This document shows positions 18,060 to 26,427 of a DNA stretch of 64,000 nucleotides, in pieces. The notes beneath the pieces were generated by a model. That model was not told where the DNA came from and made no database searches. It was given only the letters and a program-made list of their open reading frames with translations. How positions within the stretch are numbered: position 1 is the first letter of the stretch; the number at the start of each line of letters is the position of its first letter. The position numbers and the translations under genes are program-made. Source of the stretch: Caulobacter sp. (GTDB lineage: Bacteria > Pseudomonadota > Alphaproteobacteria > Caulobacterales > Caulobacteraceae); assembly GCF_017744445.1 (NCBI RefSeq), contig NZ_JAGIBH010000010.1, forward strand, positions 124,001-188,000, given 5' to 3'.

Positions 18060-18755
18060 TCACGACCGTTCCCCGCGAAGGGCGTGGAGGGCGGCCAGGA
18101 GGGCGACCACGGCGACGCCCAGCGCCAGGCTCCAGGCCCCGGCGACCAGCACGCCGATCGCGCCGCCGACCGCGCCCAGGGCGAAGGCGAAGATGGGCGG
18201 CCAGGTCTTGAGAAGTCGTGCTTTCAGCGCCTGGTCCGGACGTCCCCTGGCGATGACAAGATCGACGATGTCGATCGCCAGCTGGGTGACGTTGCCCGTC
18301 ATCATGGTGGTCGGCGCCAAATGGGTGAAGACCGCGCGGGCGCCGACATTCTGCACGGCCATGGCCGCGACCCCGACCAAGCCCGCCAGCATGACGGCCG
18401 GCGCATTGGCGTTGGCGGCGGGCAGGGCGCGGGCGGTCAGCAGCATGAAGGCCAATAGCAGGATGGCCTGGAGGATCAGGACCAGCATTTCGCAGGGTTG
18501 CCCGCGGGCGTCGCGCCAGCGGATCAGGGCGTAGGTGGCGGCCGCCGCGCCGATGAACACCGGCAGGGCCAGGAGCTTGGTCGCCAGGCCGCCGGCGTCG
18601 CCGGCTAGACCGACGCCCAGCATGACGATGTTGCCGGTGGCGTGAGCGACGAACAGGCCAAACAGCAGCACGAAGCCGATCACGTCGACATAGCCGCCGA
18701 CAAAAGCCATGCCCATGCCGGTCACGCCGGCCAGGCGCGTGGGGCGCGGGGTCAT
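18060..18755 (-). CDS. DUF1275 (YoaK-like) integral membrane protein
   Basis: A 231-residue protein with about six hydrophobic helices and the DUF1275 hallmarks GGYVDVIGFVLLFGLFVAHATGN near the N-terminus and MMTGNVTQLAIDI in the second half, an internal duplication typical of the family. It is an inner-membrane protein of unknown function. Its ATG overlaps the stop of the DoxX-like gene by four bases (ATGA), so it is the last gene of the operon starting at the isochorismatase-like gene. Confidence 0.9.
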   Translation of the reverse strand: MTPRPTRLAGVTGMGMAFVGGYVDVIGFVLLFGLFVAHATGNIVMLGVGLAGDAGGLATKLLALPVFIGAAAATYALIRWRDARGQPCEMLVLILQAILLLAFMLLTARALPAANANAPAVMLAGLVGVAAMAVQNVGARAVFTHLAPTTMMTGNVTQLAIDIVDLVIARGRPDQALKARLLKTWPPIFAFALGAVGGAIGVLVAGAWSLALGVAVVALLAALHALRGERS

Positions 18756-19180
18756 GCGGCGCGCTCCCGGCGATCCAGCAGCGCGACCAGCACGAAGCCG
18801 CCGATCAGGCCGATGTGCTCGACGAAGGCGTTGGTGGCCATGAAGCGATCATGACCCGGGGCCATCGCCCAGAAGGCATTGGCCTTGAACGCCGCCAGCA
18901 GGGTGAAGACCCCCAGCATGCCCGCGCCCAGCCACAGCCAGCGACGAGTGAGGATCAGCAGAGGGCCGACGATCTCGACGGCGATGGTCAGCACAGCCCA
19001 GAAGGCTGGCGGGGTCATGCCGAAGTGGGCCTGTTCGGCGACGGCGCCTTGGAAGTCGCTGGCCTTGACGGCCGCGCCCAGCAGATAGGCGCTGACTAGG
19101 GCCAGGCGGGCGATGTGCGCGGTGGGACGCCAGTCGAGGATGGCGTCGACGAAGCGCGGGGTCTGGGGCGAACGGGTCAT
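18752..19180 (-). CDS. DoxX-family membrane protein
   Basis: About 142 residues with four predicted membrane helices (for example WAVLTIAVEIVGPLLILTRR) and a C-terminal HIGLIGGFVLVALLDRRE typical of small DoxX-like proteins. ATG 19180 is chosen over an in-frame TTG at 19186. It leaves 2 bases after the amidohydrolase stop. DoxX proteins are often found beside redox enzymes and have been linked to thiol or quinone redox balance; no substrate can be named here. Confidence 0.87.
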   Translation of the reverse strand: MTRSPQTPRFVDAILDWRPTAHIARLALVSAYLLGAAVKASDFQGAVAEQAHFGMTPPAFWAVLTIAVEIVGPLLILTRRWLWLGAGMLGVFTLLAAFKANAFWAMAPGHDRFMATNAFVEHIGLIGGFVLVALLDRRERAA

Positions 19181-19182
19181 GA

Positions 19183-21126
19183 TCAAACCGCCCAGCAGCC
19201 GCAGCCCATGGCGCCCCAGAAGGAACGCGCATCGCTGGTCGGAGCTTCCCGCGTATAGGCCGAGGCGTGGTCATGGCCGTGGACATTGCAGCTGCTGGCG
19301 CAGCCGCAGGCCGAAGCCAGCGCCATGGCCGTGCGCTTGGAGCGGTTCTGATAGCCGCCGAAGGTGCGCACCGGCGACCAGTCGGGCATCGGCGGCGGCA
19401 GAACAGGCGCCAGCTTGCCGAAATCGCCTTCGCCGTGGACCACCTTGCCGCCCAGCAGGGTCAGCACCGCCGACAGGTGCGGGATCTCGTCCTCGGGCAC
19501 GGTCATGTAGTCATCGCTGAGCACGGCCAAGTCCGCCAGCTGACCGACGGCGATCTGGCCCTTCTTGCCTTCCTCGTTCGAGAACCAGGTGTTGGCGGTG
19601 GTCCACAGGCGCAGGGCCTCTTCGCGATCGACGCGGTTGGCCGGCGGATAGAGGCGCGTGCCGCCCACCGTCTTGCCGGTCACCAGCCAGTTCAGCGAGA
19701 CCCAAGGATTGTAGCTGGCCACACGGGTCGCATCCGTGCCGGCGCCGACGGGTACGCCAGCCTTCAGCATCTTGGTGATCGGCGGCGTGGCTTCGGCGGC
19801 CTTCGCGCCGTAGCGCTCCATGAAGTACTCGCCCTGATAGGCCATGCGGTGCTGCACGGCGATGCCGCCGCCCAGGGCCGCGATGCGGTCGATGTTGCGT
19901 TCGCTGATCGTCTCGGCGTGGTCGAAGAACCAGTGCAGGCCGTCGAACGGCATGTCGCGGTTGACCTTCTCGTAGACGTCCAGCGCCCGCGTGATGGTCT
20001 CGTCATAGGTGGCGTGCAGCCGCCAGGGCCAGCGGTTCTCGACCAGGTGGCGGATCACCGGTTCCAGGTCGCTTTCCATGTTGGCCGGCATCTCGGGACG
20101 CTCCACCCGGAAGTCCTCGAAGTCGGCGGCGCTGTAGACCAGCATCTCGCCCGCGCCGTTGTGGCGGTACTTGTCGTCGCCCTGGCCGGGCTTGACCTGC
20201 TTGGACCAGGACTGGAAGTCCGACAGCTCGGCCTTCGGCTTCTGGGTGAACAGGTTGTAGCTGATGCGCAGGGTCAACTGGTCGTCGGCGTGCAGCTTTT
20301 CGATGATCTCGTAGTCGTCGGGGTAGTTCTGGAAGCCGCCGCCGGCGTCGATCACGCCGGTCACGCCCAGGCGGTTCATCTCGCGCATGAAGTGACGGGT
20401 CGAGTTCAGCTGGTATTCGGGCGGCAGCTTGGGACCCTTGGCCAGGGTGGCATAGAGGATCGTCGCGTTCGGCTGGGCCAGCAGCAGGCCCGAGGGCTCG
20501 CCCGAGGCGTCGCGCTGGATCTCGCCGCCTGGCGGGTTGGGCGTGTCCTTGGTGTAGCCGACGGCGCGCAGGGCGGCGCGGTTGAGCAGCGCGCGATCAT
20601 AGAGGTGAAGGATGAACACCGGCGTCTCGGGCGCGGCGGCGTTGATCTCGTCCAGGGTGGGCAGGCGCTTCTCGACGAACTGGTGCTCGGTGAAGCCGCC
20701 AACGACGCGCACCCACTGCGGCGGCGGGGTGTTGGCGGCCTGCTTCTTGAGCATGGCCATGGCGTCGGCCAGGGTCGGCACGCCGTCCCAGCGCAGTTCC
20801 ATGTTGTAGTTCAGGCCGCCACGGATGATGTGCATGTGGCTATCGATCAGGCCGGGGATCACCCGACGGCCCTTCAGGTCGATGATCGTCGGGTTGGGAC
20901 CTGCGGCGGCGCGGACCTCGCCTTCTTCGCCGACGGCGGCGTACTTGCCGTCGCGGACCAGGGCGGCGTCGGCGCGCGGATTGCTCCGGTCGAGCGTCGT
21001 GAATTTGCCGTTGATCAGCAGCAGGTCGGCTTGGGAGGACATCGGGCCGGGACTCCGGGCGAAAGCGGGACTGGAAAGGAAGGCCGCGCCGAGCGCGACA
21101 GCTTTGCGACGGTTGAGAGGGGTCAT
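19183..21126 (-). CDS. Exported YtcJ-type amidohydrolase with Cys-rich C-terminal tail
   Basis: A 647-residue metal-dependent amidohydrolase of the YtcJ/AepA-like group. A short signal-like N-terminus (RRKAVALGAAFLSSPAFA) is followed by the beta-sandwich start (ADLLLINGKFTTLD), the HxH metal motif in GLIDSHMHIIRGG, and late motifs DHAE and GAGTDATRVASYNPW in the TIM barrel. The last 50 or so residues are unusual, with CGCASSC, HGHDH and GCGCW, a Cys/His-rich tail beyond the normal family end. The start overlaps the stop of the XapX gene (ATGA). Substrate unknown; a cyclic amide or N-acyl compound is likely. Confidence 0.87.
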   Translation of the reverse strand: MTPLNRRKAVALGAAFLSSPAFARSPGPMSSQADLLLINGKFTTLDRSNPRADAALVRDGKYAAVGEEGEVRAAAGPNPTIIDLKGRRVIPGLIDSHMHIIRGGLNYNMELRWDGVPTLADAMAMLKKQAANTPPPQWVRVVGGFTEHQFVEKRLPTLDEINAAAPETPVFILHLYDRALLNRAALRAVGYTKDTPNPPGGEIQRDASGEPSGLLLAQPNATILYATLAKGPKLPPEYQLNSTRHFMREMNRLGVTGVIDAGGGFQNYPDDYEIIEKLHADDQLTLRISYNLFTQKPKAELSDFQSWSKQVKPGQGDDKYRHNGAGEMLVYSAADFEDFRVERPEMPANMESDLEPVIRHLVENRWPWRLHATYDETITRALDVYEKVNRDMPFDGLHWFFDHAETISERNIDRIAALGGGIAVQHRMAYQGEYFMERYGAKAAEATPPITKMLKAGVPVGAGTDATRVASYNPWVSLNWLVTGKTVGGTRLYPPANRVDREEALRLWTTANTWFSNEEGKKGQIAVGQLADLAVLSDDYMTVPEDEIPHLSAVLTLLGGKVVHGEGDFGKLAPVLPPPMPDWSPVRTFGGYQNRSKRTAMALASACGCASSCNVHGHDHASAYTREAPTSDARSFWGAMGCGCWAV

Positions 21127-21383
21127 GCCTGGCGCTCGGTCTGTTGCGGGTCAACGGCTTGCGGACCCAGCACCTGACCGGCGCATTCGGGAGTCTTGAG
21201 GTAGGAAATGACCGGGGCCTTGGCCGTCAGGCGCTTGGCGATCGGGACCGCCTGTTCGCCCAGCAACATGCCCAGCAGGCCCAAAAGGGCTATGGCTGGC
21301 GGAGCCGGCGAACGCACGTTCAGCAGTGCATAGATCACGCCGACCAGCAGGCCCGCGCCCAAAGAGAGCAGATAGGGTTTCAT
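21123..21383 (-). CDS. XapX-domain membrane protein (DUF1427)
   Basis: An 86-residue protein with two membrane helices and the XapX signature: MKPYLLSLGAGLLVGVIYAL, RSPAPPAIALLGLLGMLLGE. The C-terminal 35 residues are soluble and contain one Cys (TPECAGQ). The function of XapX proteins is not known; they commonly sit with YtcJ-like amidohydrolases and isochorismatase-like hydrolases, as here. It overlaps the amidohydrolase gene by 4 bp. Confidence 0.9.
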   Translation of the reverse strand: MKPYLLSLGAGLLVGVIYALLNVRSPAPPAIALLGLLGMLLGEQAVPIAKRLTAKAPVISYLKTPECAGQVLGPQAVDPQQTERQA

Positions 21384-21411
21384 GACGACGCTCAAGCTTC
21401 GAGAAAGTGGG

Positions 21412-21432
21412 CGGGGCGGTCGACCCGCCCCG
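21412..21432 (-). terminator. Intercistronic GC hairpin between isochorismatase-like and XapX genes
   Basis: CGGGGCGG (21412-21419) and CCGCCCCG (21425-21432) pair around a 5-base loop. There is no T-run on the minus side, so it is more likely an mRNA-stabilising or attenuating hairpin than a full terminator. Confidence 0.4.
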
Positions 21433-21442
21433 TTGACTTGCG

Positions 21443-22099
21443 TCAGTGGCCTTCTGAGGCGCCGAACATGGACTTGGCGTAGATGATGCCCAAGCCGTAG
21501 GCGCCGCCGAACGTCTTGGCCAGGCCCGTGGTCAGGTCGTAGGTCTCGCCGCGGGCCCAATCGCGCTGCATTTCCAGCAGGTACTGCAGCGCCGTGATGG
21601 GCTGGGCGCCGGCCTGGACCATGCGGGTGACGGCGCGCTCATGGGCTTCGTCCGAAACGTCGCCGCAGGCGTCGGTGATCACGAAGACCTCGAAGCCCTG
21701 CTCAAGCGCCGAAAGGGCCGGACCAACGATGCAGACGCTGGTCCAGAGGCCGGCCAGCACGATGCGCGACTTGCCGATCGCGTTGACCTCGGCGATCACC
21801 GCCTCGTCTTCCCAGCTGTTCATCGAGGTGCGGTCCAGCAGGGTCTTGCCGGGGAAGGGGGCGGTGACTTCCGGGAACATCGGGCCCGAGAAGCTCTTCT
21901 CAGCGACCGTGGTCAGGATGGTCGAGGCGCCAAAGCCGGCCGCGGCGCCCGCCACCAGGGCGGCGTTGGTGCGCAGCAGGCTGGCGTCGATCGACTTGGT
22001 GGCGAAGGCCATCTGCGACTGGAAGTCGATCATGATCAGGGTGTGGTCGGTCGGGGTCAGAAGGCGCGCGCCGGGGGTGGCCTTGGCTTGGACGGTCAT
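21443..22099 (-). CDS. Isochorismatase-like cysteine hydrolase (YcaC group)
   Basis: A 218-residue protein. The catalytic Asp is in LIMIDFQSQM near residue 25, and the nucleophile Cys in LAGLWTSVCIVGPALSALEQ. This is the YcaC-like branch (DRTSMNSWED is typical). It hydrolyses an amide or related bond in a small molecule. It is the first gene of a probable operon with XapX, amidohydrolase, DoxX and DUF1275 and is preceded by a long interrupted palindrome at 22191-22226. Confidence 0.9.
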   Translation of the reverse strand: MTVQAKATPGARLLTPTDHTLIMIDFQSQMAFATKSIDASLLRTNAALVAGAAAGFGASTILTTVAEKSFSGPMFPEVTAPFPGKTLLDRTSMNSWEDEAVIAEVNAIGKSRIVLAGLWTSVCIVGPALSALEQGFEVFVITDACGDVSDEAHERAVTRMVQAGAQPITALQYLLEMQRDWARGETYDLTTGLAKTFGGAYGLGIIYAKSMFGASEGH

Positions 22100-22589
22100 G
22101 GCTGGATCCTTGTCTTGGGCTTTCGGCGCACCGTTGCGGGCCGCCGCGTTTGTTCCGATGAGGTGACTTTCGTCTCGATCGATTGGTCGCGAAATGGAAA
22201 TGGTGGAAATTCATCGTTTCCATTTCTTTGACTCGTCGGAATCGACGGCGCACGCCGTCGGCGTACCCCGAGCGTCGAGATGGCCAAGATCTCGGCCCGC
22301 GTCGTCTGAACTGGAATAGTGCCGAGACCCACTGGGCCGGCTTGAACGGTTCCGACGCGAAGGCGGCTTCGCTCGCGAGGGGAGCTGGAGATTTCAGCTC
22401 AGATGAGCTGTCGCGGCTGATGGCGCATCGCATCGGTCACGCCGAAGCGGATCCTGGTCAGAACCAGCGGGCCGCCCCGGCGCGTGTCGATCGCGGCCCC
22501 TCGAGGCCCAGGTGCTGAACGCCTTCATCGATCCGCGCGGCGGAACCTGAAGGCGACGCTGAAATAGAAGAGGGCTAGGCGCCCTGTCG
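22100..22589. other. 490-base region without a convincing gene
   Basis: It holds the interrupted palindrome at 22191-22226, which probably belongs to the isochorismatase-like promoter. The rest has only short frames that do not resemble known proteins. The plus-strand stretch near 22515-22570 could be read, with one frameshift, as the end of a LysR-like gene, but this is too weak to call. Confidence 0.5.
22191..22226. promoter_or_regulatory. Interrupted 10+10 palindrome upstream of the isochorismatase-like operon
   Basis: GAAATGGAAA (22191-22200) and TTTCCATTTC (22217-22226) are perfect inverted copies separated by 16 bases. It lies 92 bases upstream of the isochorismatase-like start in an otherwise GC-rich region. 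The spacing would place half-sites about 2.5 helical turns apart. Probable regulator-binding site; the regulator is not identified. Confidence 0.55.
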
Positions 22590-23054
22590 TCAGAACCCGA
22601 AGTCGCTCAGCCCCGGATGGTCGTCCGGGCGGCGGCCCAGGGGCCAGCGGAACTTGCGGTCGGCCTCGGTGATCGGGTGTTCGTTGATGCTGGCGTGACG
22701 GTGGCGCATCAGGCCGTCGGCGTCGAACTCCCAGTTCTCGTTGCCGTAGGCGCGGAACCAGTTGCCGCTGTCGTCGTGATATTCGTAGGCGTAGCGGACG
22801 GCGATGCGCGCGCCCTCGAAGGCCCACAGCTCCTTGATCAGGCGGTAGTCCAGTTCCTTGGCCCACTTGCGGGTCAGGAAGGCCTGGGCCTCATCGCGGC
22901 CGTTCAGGAACTCGGCGCGGTTCCGCCAGCGGGTGTCGGTGGTGTAGGCCAGGGCGACCTTGGCGGCGTCGCGGCTGTTCCAGCCGTCCTCGGCCAGGCG
23001 GACCTTTTCGATGGCTGTTTCGCGAGTGAACGGGGGTAGTGGCGGACGGGACAT
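22590..23054 (-). CDS. DUF1348 family protein (NTF2-like fold)
   Basis: A 154-residue protein matching the DUF1348 pattern throughout: [56 protein letters not shown] and [20 protein letters not shown]. The family is small, cytosolic and NTF2-like with no established reaction. It follows the large flavin/iron-sulfur fusion gene on the same strand by 32 bases, so the two are probably co-transcribed. Confidence 0.9.
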   Translation of the reverse strand: MSRPPLPPFTRETAIEKVRLAEDGWNSRDAAKVALAYTTDTRWRNRAEFLNGRDEAQAFLTRKWAKELDYRLIKELWAFEGARIAVRYAYEYHDDSGNWFRAYGNENWEFDADGLMRHRHASINEHPITEADRKFRWPLGRRPDDHPGLSDFGF

Positions 23055-23086
23055 GGGGAACTCCGGGTTCGAGGTCTAGATAGGGA

Positions 23087-25141
23087 TCACAGCGCCAATT
23101 GCAGCGCTTCGCCCTCGGCGGCGGGGACAGCGCAGCAGATCAGCGCCTCGTCGTCGCCCACCTGGGCCGCAGGTTGCTTCAGGTACGAGACCGCGCCTTG
23201 CACGATCCTGGTTTTGCACGAGCCGCAGGTTCCGGACCGGCAGCTGAACTCCGGTTGCAGCCCGCGCGCTTCGGCCAGGTCCAGCAGCGTGCCTGAGCCG
23301 GGCTCCCAGCGGGCTTCCTTGGACGACTCCAGGAAGAAGACGGGTTTTGCGGTGGTCGCGGGCGGCGGGCCGGCCGGGATCGGCGCGGCGCCGACGTCGG
23401 GCGTGCGCTGCATCGAGGCCGGGCCGAACGCCTCGGCATGGATGCGCTGGTCGGCGATGTTCATCCCGCGCAGGCCGTCATAGACCGCCTGCATGAAGGC
23501 GGGCGGGCCGCACAGATAGAAGTCGTAGTCGTCGAACGGCAATTCGGCCCGCAGGGCGTCCATGTCCAGGCGGCCCAACAGCTCGTAGTCGTCGGGATCG
23601 GCCCCCTGCGTGTCACTGAGGATCCGGGTCAGATGCATCGCGCCGCCGGTGGCCTCGACCAGGGCCGAAAGCTCGGCGTCGAAGGCTCGCTCGGCCTTGG
23701 TTCGCGCGGCCTGGAAGATGTAGGTCCGGCGAATGCCGCGCTTGCGGAAGCCTTCGAACAGCAGGTGGCGGACCATGGCGATCATCGGGGTGATGCCGAC
23801 GCCGGCCGCCAGCAGCACGGCGGGCCGCTTCTCCGAGGCGTCGATGGTGAAGTCGCCGGCCGGGGCGCGGGCCTCGATCAGGTCGCCTTCACGGATGTGG
23901 TCGTGCAGATATCGCGAGACCACGCCATCGCGCTTGACGCTGATCCGGTAGAACGGGTCCGAGGGCGCGACCGACAGGGTGTAGGTGCGGATCACCGGCC
24001 GTTCGACGCCGGGCGGCTGCACGCGGATGGGCAGGTGCTGGCCGGCCAGGTGCGGGATGGCGACCGCGCCGTCGGCGGGCTCCAGCTCGAACGAGCGGAT
24101 GGTGGCGCTTTCCTGGGTGATCTTCCGCACCCGGAATGGTCGCCACTGATTGGCCAGCGCGGCCGCCTTCAGGCGCGCGGCGGTTTCGTCCCAGTCGCCG
24201 GTGATCAGGGCGTTGGGCGAGGCGCCGTCGTGGCGGGTGCTCCAGCGGACGGGCAGAGCGGCGCGGCGGCGCACGAACTGGGTCGGCCGCAGGCGCCAGA
24301 GGCGTTCGGCGCCCTGGAAGGCGGCGATCTCGGGCGAGTCCAGAACGACCTCCGCCTCGCCGGTCAGCTGCAGCAGGTCGCCGCTGGCGAAGTCGACGAA
24401 GACTAGGCCCGCCTTGCCGTTCAGCCGGATGTTGCCCAGCGTGTTGAAGAACAGGTTGCCGGCGAAGTCGGGGATGGTCAGGACGCCGTCGTCGCCGATC
24501 CGCACGAAGCCGGGCTTGCCGCCCCGGTGCGAGACGTCGACCTGCCGACCGTTCTCGTCGCTATAGGAGGCGACGAAGAAGGCGTCGGCCGCGCCGATCA
24601 TGCGGCGGGCCTCGGCGTCCAGGATGTCGGAGGTCTCTACTTCGCCGCCATAGGGCGCGGCCGGATCGCCGACCACGTCGAAGTCGCGCAGCTGGATATA
24701 TTGCGGGCAGTTGCCGTAGCTCTGGCCGACCGTGACGTCGAAGCCGTAGGACTGGCGGCGGACCGTGCCGTTCATGCGGTTGCGGCGGCGGGTGTGCAGC
24801 TCGATGCCCAAGAGGCCGACGGGGTCGCCGTCCTCCATGCCCGCATCGGCGGGATCGCTGGGCTGGCGCACGGCGGCGATGGCGAGGGTGTGGATGTCGG
24901 GTGAGCTGATGAAGCCCGGCTGGCCAGCGACGATCGTGGCCCACGGCGCGCCGGTCGGGTCGACGGCGCCGACCACCAGGAACGGCAGCTGCGGGAAGAA
25001 CTGGCGGTGCTGGTCCAGCAGGTAGTCGCGCAGCACCCGGCGGCCGATCTCGTCCATGCGCTTGTCGACGCCGACAGCGCGCTGCATCTCGATCTCGCCG
25101 CGATGCCAGGGAGAGGGCTTTTCGATCTCAGTCGTGGTCAT
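23087..25141 (-). CDS. Fusion: pyridoxamine-5'-phosphate-oxidase-like, ferredoxin reductase and 2Fe-2S ferredoxin domains
   Basis: A 684-residue multidomain redox protein. Residues about 20-300 are a split-barrel flavin-binding domain of the pyridoxamine-phosphate-oxidase type (FLVVGAVDPTGAPWATIVAG; FFNTLGNIRLNGKAGLVFVD). Residues about 330-590 are a ferredoxin-NADP-reductase-like module with FAD motif IRTYTLSVA and NAD(P) motif LLAAGVGITPMIAMV, ending DYDFYLCGPPAFMQ. The C-terminal 90 residues are a plant-type 2Fe-2S domain with CRSGTCGSC and a fourth Cys in ALICC. Electrons probably pass from NAD(P)H through flavin and iron-sulfur to the split barrel or an outside acceptor. It lies between a GST and DUF1348. 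Confidence 0.9.
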   Translation of the reverse strand: MTTTEIEKPSPWHRGEIEMQRAVGVDKRMDEIGRRVLRDYLLDQHRQFFPQLPFLVVGAVDPTGAPWATIVAGQPGFISSPDIHTLAIAAVRQPSDPADAGMEDGDPVGLLGIELHTRRRNRMNGTVRRQSYGFDVTVGQSYGNCPQYIQLRDFDVVGDPAAPYGGEVETSDILDAEARRMIGAADAFFVASYSDENGRQVDVSHRGGKPGFVRIGDDGVLTIPDFAGNLFFNTLGNIRLNGKAGLVFVDFASGDLLQLTGEAEVVLDSPEIAAFQGAERLWRLRPTQFVRRRAALPVRWSTRHDGASPNALITGDWDETAARLKAAALANQWRPFRVRKITQESATIRSFELEPADGAVAIPHLAGQHLPIRVQPPGVERPVIRTYTLSVAPSDPFYRISVKRDGVVSRYLHDHIREGDLIEARAPAGDFTIDASEKRPAVLLAAGVGITPMIAMVRHLLFEGFRKRGIRRTYIFQAARTKAERAFDAELSALVEATGGAMHLTRILSDTQGADPDDYELLGRLDMDALRAELPFDDYDFYLCGPPAFMQAVYDGLRGMNIADQRIHAEAFGPASMQRTPDVGAAPIPAGPPPATTAKPVFFLESSKEARWEPGSGTLLDLAEARGLQPEFSCRSGTCGSCKTRIVQGAVSYLKQPAAQVGDDEALICCAVPAAEGEALQLAL

Positions 25142-25168
25142 GGCGCTCTCCCTGGCAATAAGGCGGCG

Positions 25169-25780
25169 CTAGGCGGCCAGGCCGACCGGCGTGCGGGCGA
25201 ACGGCACGAAGCCCGGCAGGGCCTCGATGCGGGCCAGCCACTGGCGGACGGCGGGATAGGGCTCGAGGTCGACATTCCCCTCCGGCGCGCGGGCCGTGTA
25301 GCTGTAGAGGGCGACGTCGGCGATGGTCGGACGGTCGGCGACCAGCCAGTCGTGCTGGCTCAGCAGGCCTTCCAGGGTCTTGAGCAGGGCGTGGCCGCGG
25401 CCGATGACCTCGTCCGGATCACGCTTGGCGCCGAACACGGTGACCAGGCGGGCGGCGGCCGAGCCGTAGGCCAGTTCGCCGGCGGCGACCGACAGCCAGC
25501 GCTGCACCTGGGCGGCCTGGACGACGTCTTCCGGCAGCCAGTCGGTCTTGCCGTACTTCTTGGCCAGATAGACGAGGATGCTGTTGGAGTCGGCGATGAC
25601 GATGTCGCCGTCTTCCAGCACCGGCACCTGGCCGAACGGGTTCAGCTTCAGGAACGCGGGCGTCTTGTGGGCGCCGCCAGCCAGGTCAACCTCGACCAGT
25701 TCGGCCTCGACGCCGATCAGCGACAGGAACAGCTGGGCGCGGTGGGCGTGGCCCGAGAGCGGGAAGTAGTGGAGACGCAT
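25169..25780 (-). CDS. Glutathione S-transferase family protein
   Basis: A 203-residue GST. The thioredoxin-like N-terminal half starts [20 protein letters not shown], a Ser taking the usual catalytic position, and contains [20 protein letters not shown] with the conserved cis-Pro and the Asp-Ser pair that holds glutathione. The all-helical C-terminal half ends with the family pattern [22 protein letters not shown] 25780 is chosen over an upstream in-frame ATG because the fold begins there. It lies 27 bases upstream of the redox fusion gene on the same strand, suggesting a shared detoxification operon. Confidence 0.92.
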   Translation of the reverse strand: MRLHYFPLSGHAHRAQLFLSLIGVEAELVEVDLAGGAHKTPAFLKLNPFGQVPVLEDGDIVIADSNSILVYLAKKYGKTDWLPEDVVQAAQVQRWLSVAAGELAYGSAAARLVTVFGAKRDPDEVIGRGHALLKTLEGLLSQHDWLVADRPTIADVALYSYTARAPEGNVDLEPYPAVRQWLARIEALPGFVPFARTPVGLAA

Positions 25781-25933
25781 CGTCGTGTCCTTTGGAGCGA
25801 GGCGGCTGGACACGGCGTCCATCCGATGTCCCGAAAACTAGAGCCTCCCCGGCTGTGCTGAAGCCGCGATGGGGTAAAGGCACTATTCCGCTTGATGAAA
25901 TTGTCGATGGCGAGATCGCCTCGTGTTTCGATC

Positions 25934-25954
25934 GGCGGAACAATCCATTCCGCC
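25934..25954. promoter_or_regulatory. 7+7 inverted repeat between GST and a small plus-strand gene
   Basis: GGCGGAA (25934-25940) and TTCCGCC (25948-25954) are separated by 7 bases. The element sits in the 241-base divergent gap between the GST gene and the gene at 26022, so it could be an operator for either. Low certainty. Confidence 0.35.
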
Positions 25955-26021
25955 GGATCCGCGTTCTTCCGATCACGTACGAGGCTCATATCGATCTCAT
26001 CGGCCACCCCCGCCGGAGAGG

Positions 26022-26312
26022 ATGATGACCCCCGCAGACTTGAACCCGAAGCTGGCCGTGCAGGTCCGCTTGGCCCTGTTCCCAACCGAACTCGCCGTGG
26101 CGGAAGAGGCCTCGCAAGCCGGCCTGACCGGAGCCGAGATCGACGCCGCCCGCGAGGGGCGCAGTTTCGACATCCAGGCCCAGGCCGCGATCGTCCTGGC
26201 CTTGGCGCTGAGGGCCGGCGTCGCCACCGACGCGGCGCGCGGCCGGGCCGAGCGCGTCGGCCTGTGCGCGGGTCAGATCCGGGCGCTGCTGACCCTGGCC
26301 CGGGAGGACTGA
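26022..26312 (+). CDS. Small hypothetical protein, possibly carboxymuconolactone-decarboxylase-like fragment
   Basis: 96 residues, all-helical in appearance, starting MMTPADLNPKLAVQVRLALF after a GGAGAGG ribosome-binding site. The stretch AGLTGAEIDAAREGRSFD followed by AAIVLALAL resembles the second part of AhpD/carboxymuconolactone-decarboxylase proteins (GLxxEEIxAxRxG), but the CxxC part is absent, so it would be catalytically dead or only superficially similar. Codon usage is typical of the genome, supporting a real gene. Four bases later a 36-codon frame starts. Confidence 0.55.
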   Translation: MMTPADLNPKLAVQVRLALFPTELAVAEEASQAGLTGAEIDAAREGRSFDIQAQAAIVLALALRAGVATDAARGRAERVGLCAGQIRALLTLARED

Positions 26313-26315
26313 GCG

Positions 26316-26426
26316 ATGCCCCGCTTCCGTTTCCGCAAGAGGGCCAAGACCTTCCTGCACGACGTCTTCGCCGGGCTCGCCGAGGGGCAGACGGTCGACG
26401 CCATCTCGTGGATGGGCCTGCTCTAG
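26316..26426 (+). CDS. Very small basic hypothetical protein
   Basis: 36 codons: an Arg/Lys-rich start (MPRFRFRKRAKTF) and an end AISWMGLL. It begins 3 bases after the stop of the gene at 26022 and stops 1 base before the convergent LysR stop. Close spacing and lack of other use of this DNA make a real small protein plausible, but no family is recognised. Confidence 0.4.
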   Translation: MPRFRFRKRAKTFLHDVFAGLAEGQTVDAISWMGLL

Positions 26427-26427
26427 G

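Noticed and set aside
22245..22570. Possible remnant of a LysR-like gene (AFID-like segment, then NLKATLK before a stop)
   Set aside because: It needs at least one frameshift, covers only a few residues, and no helix-turn-helix can be found upstream.
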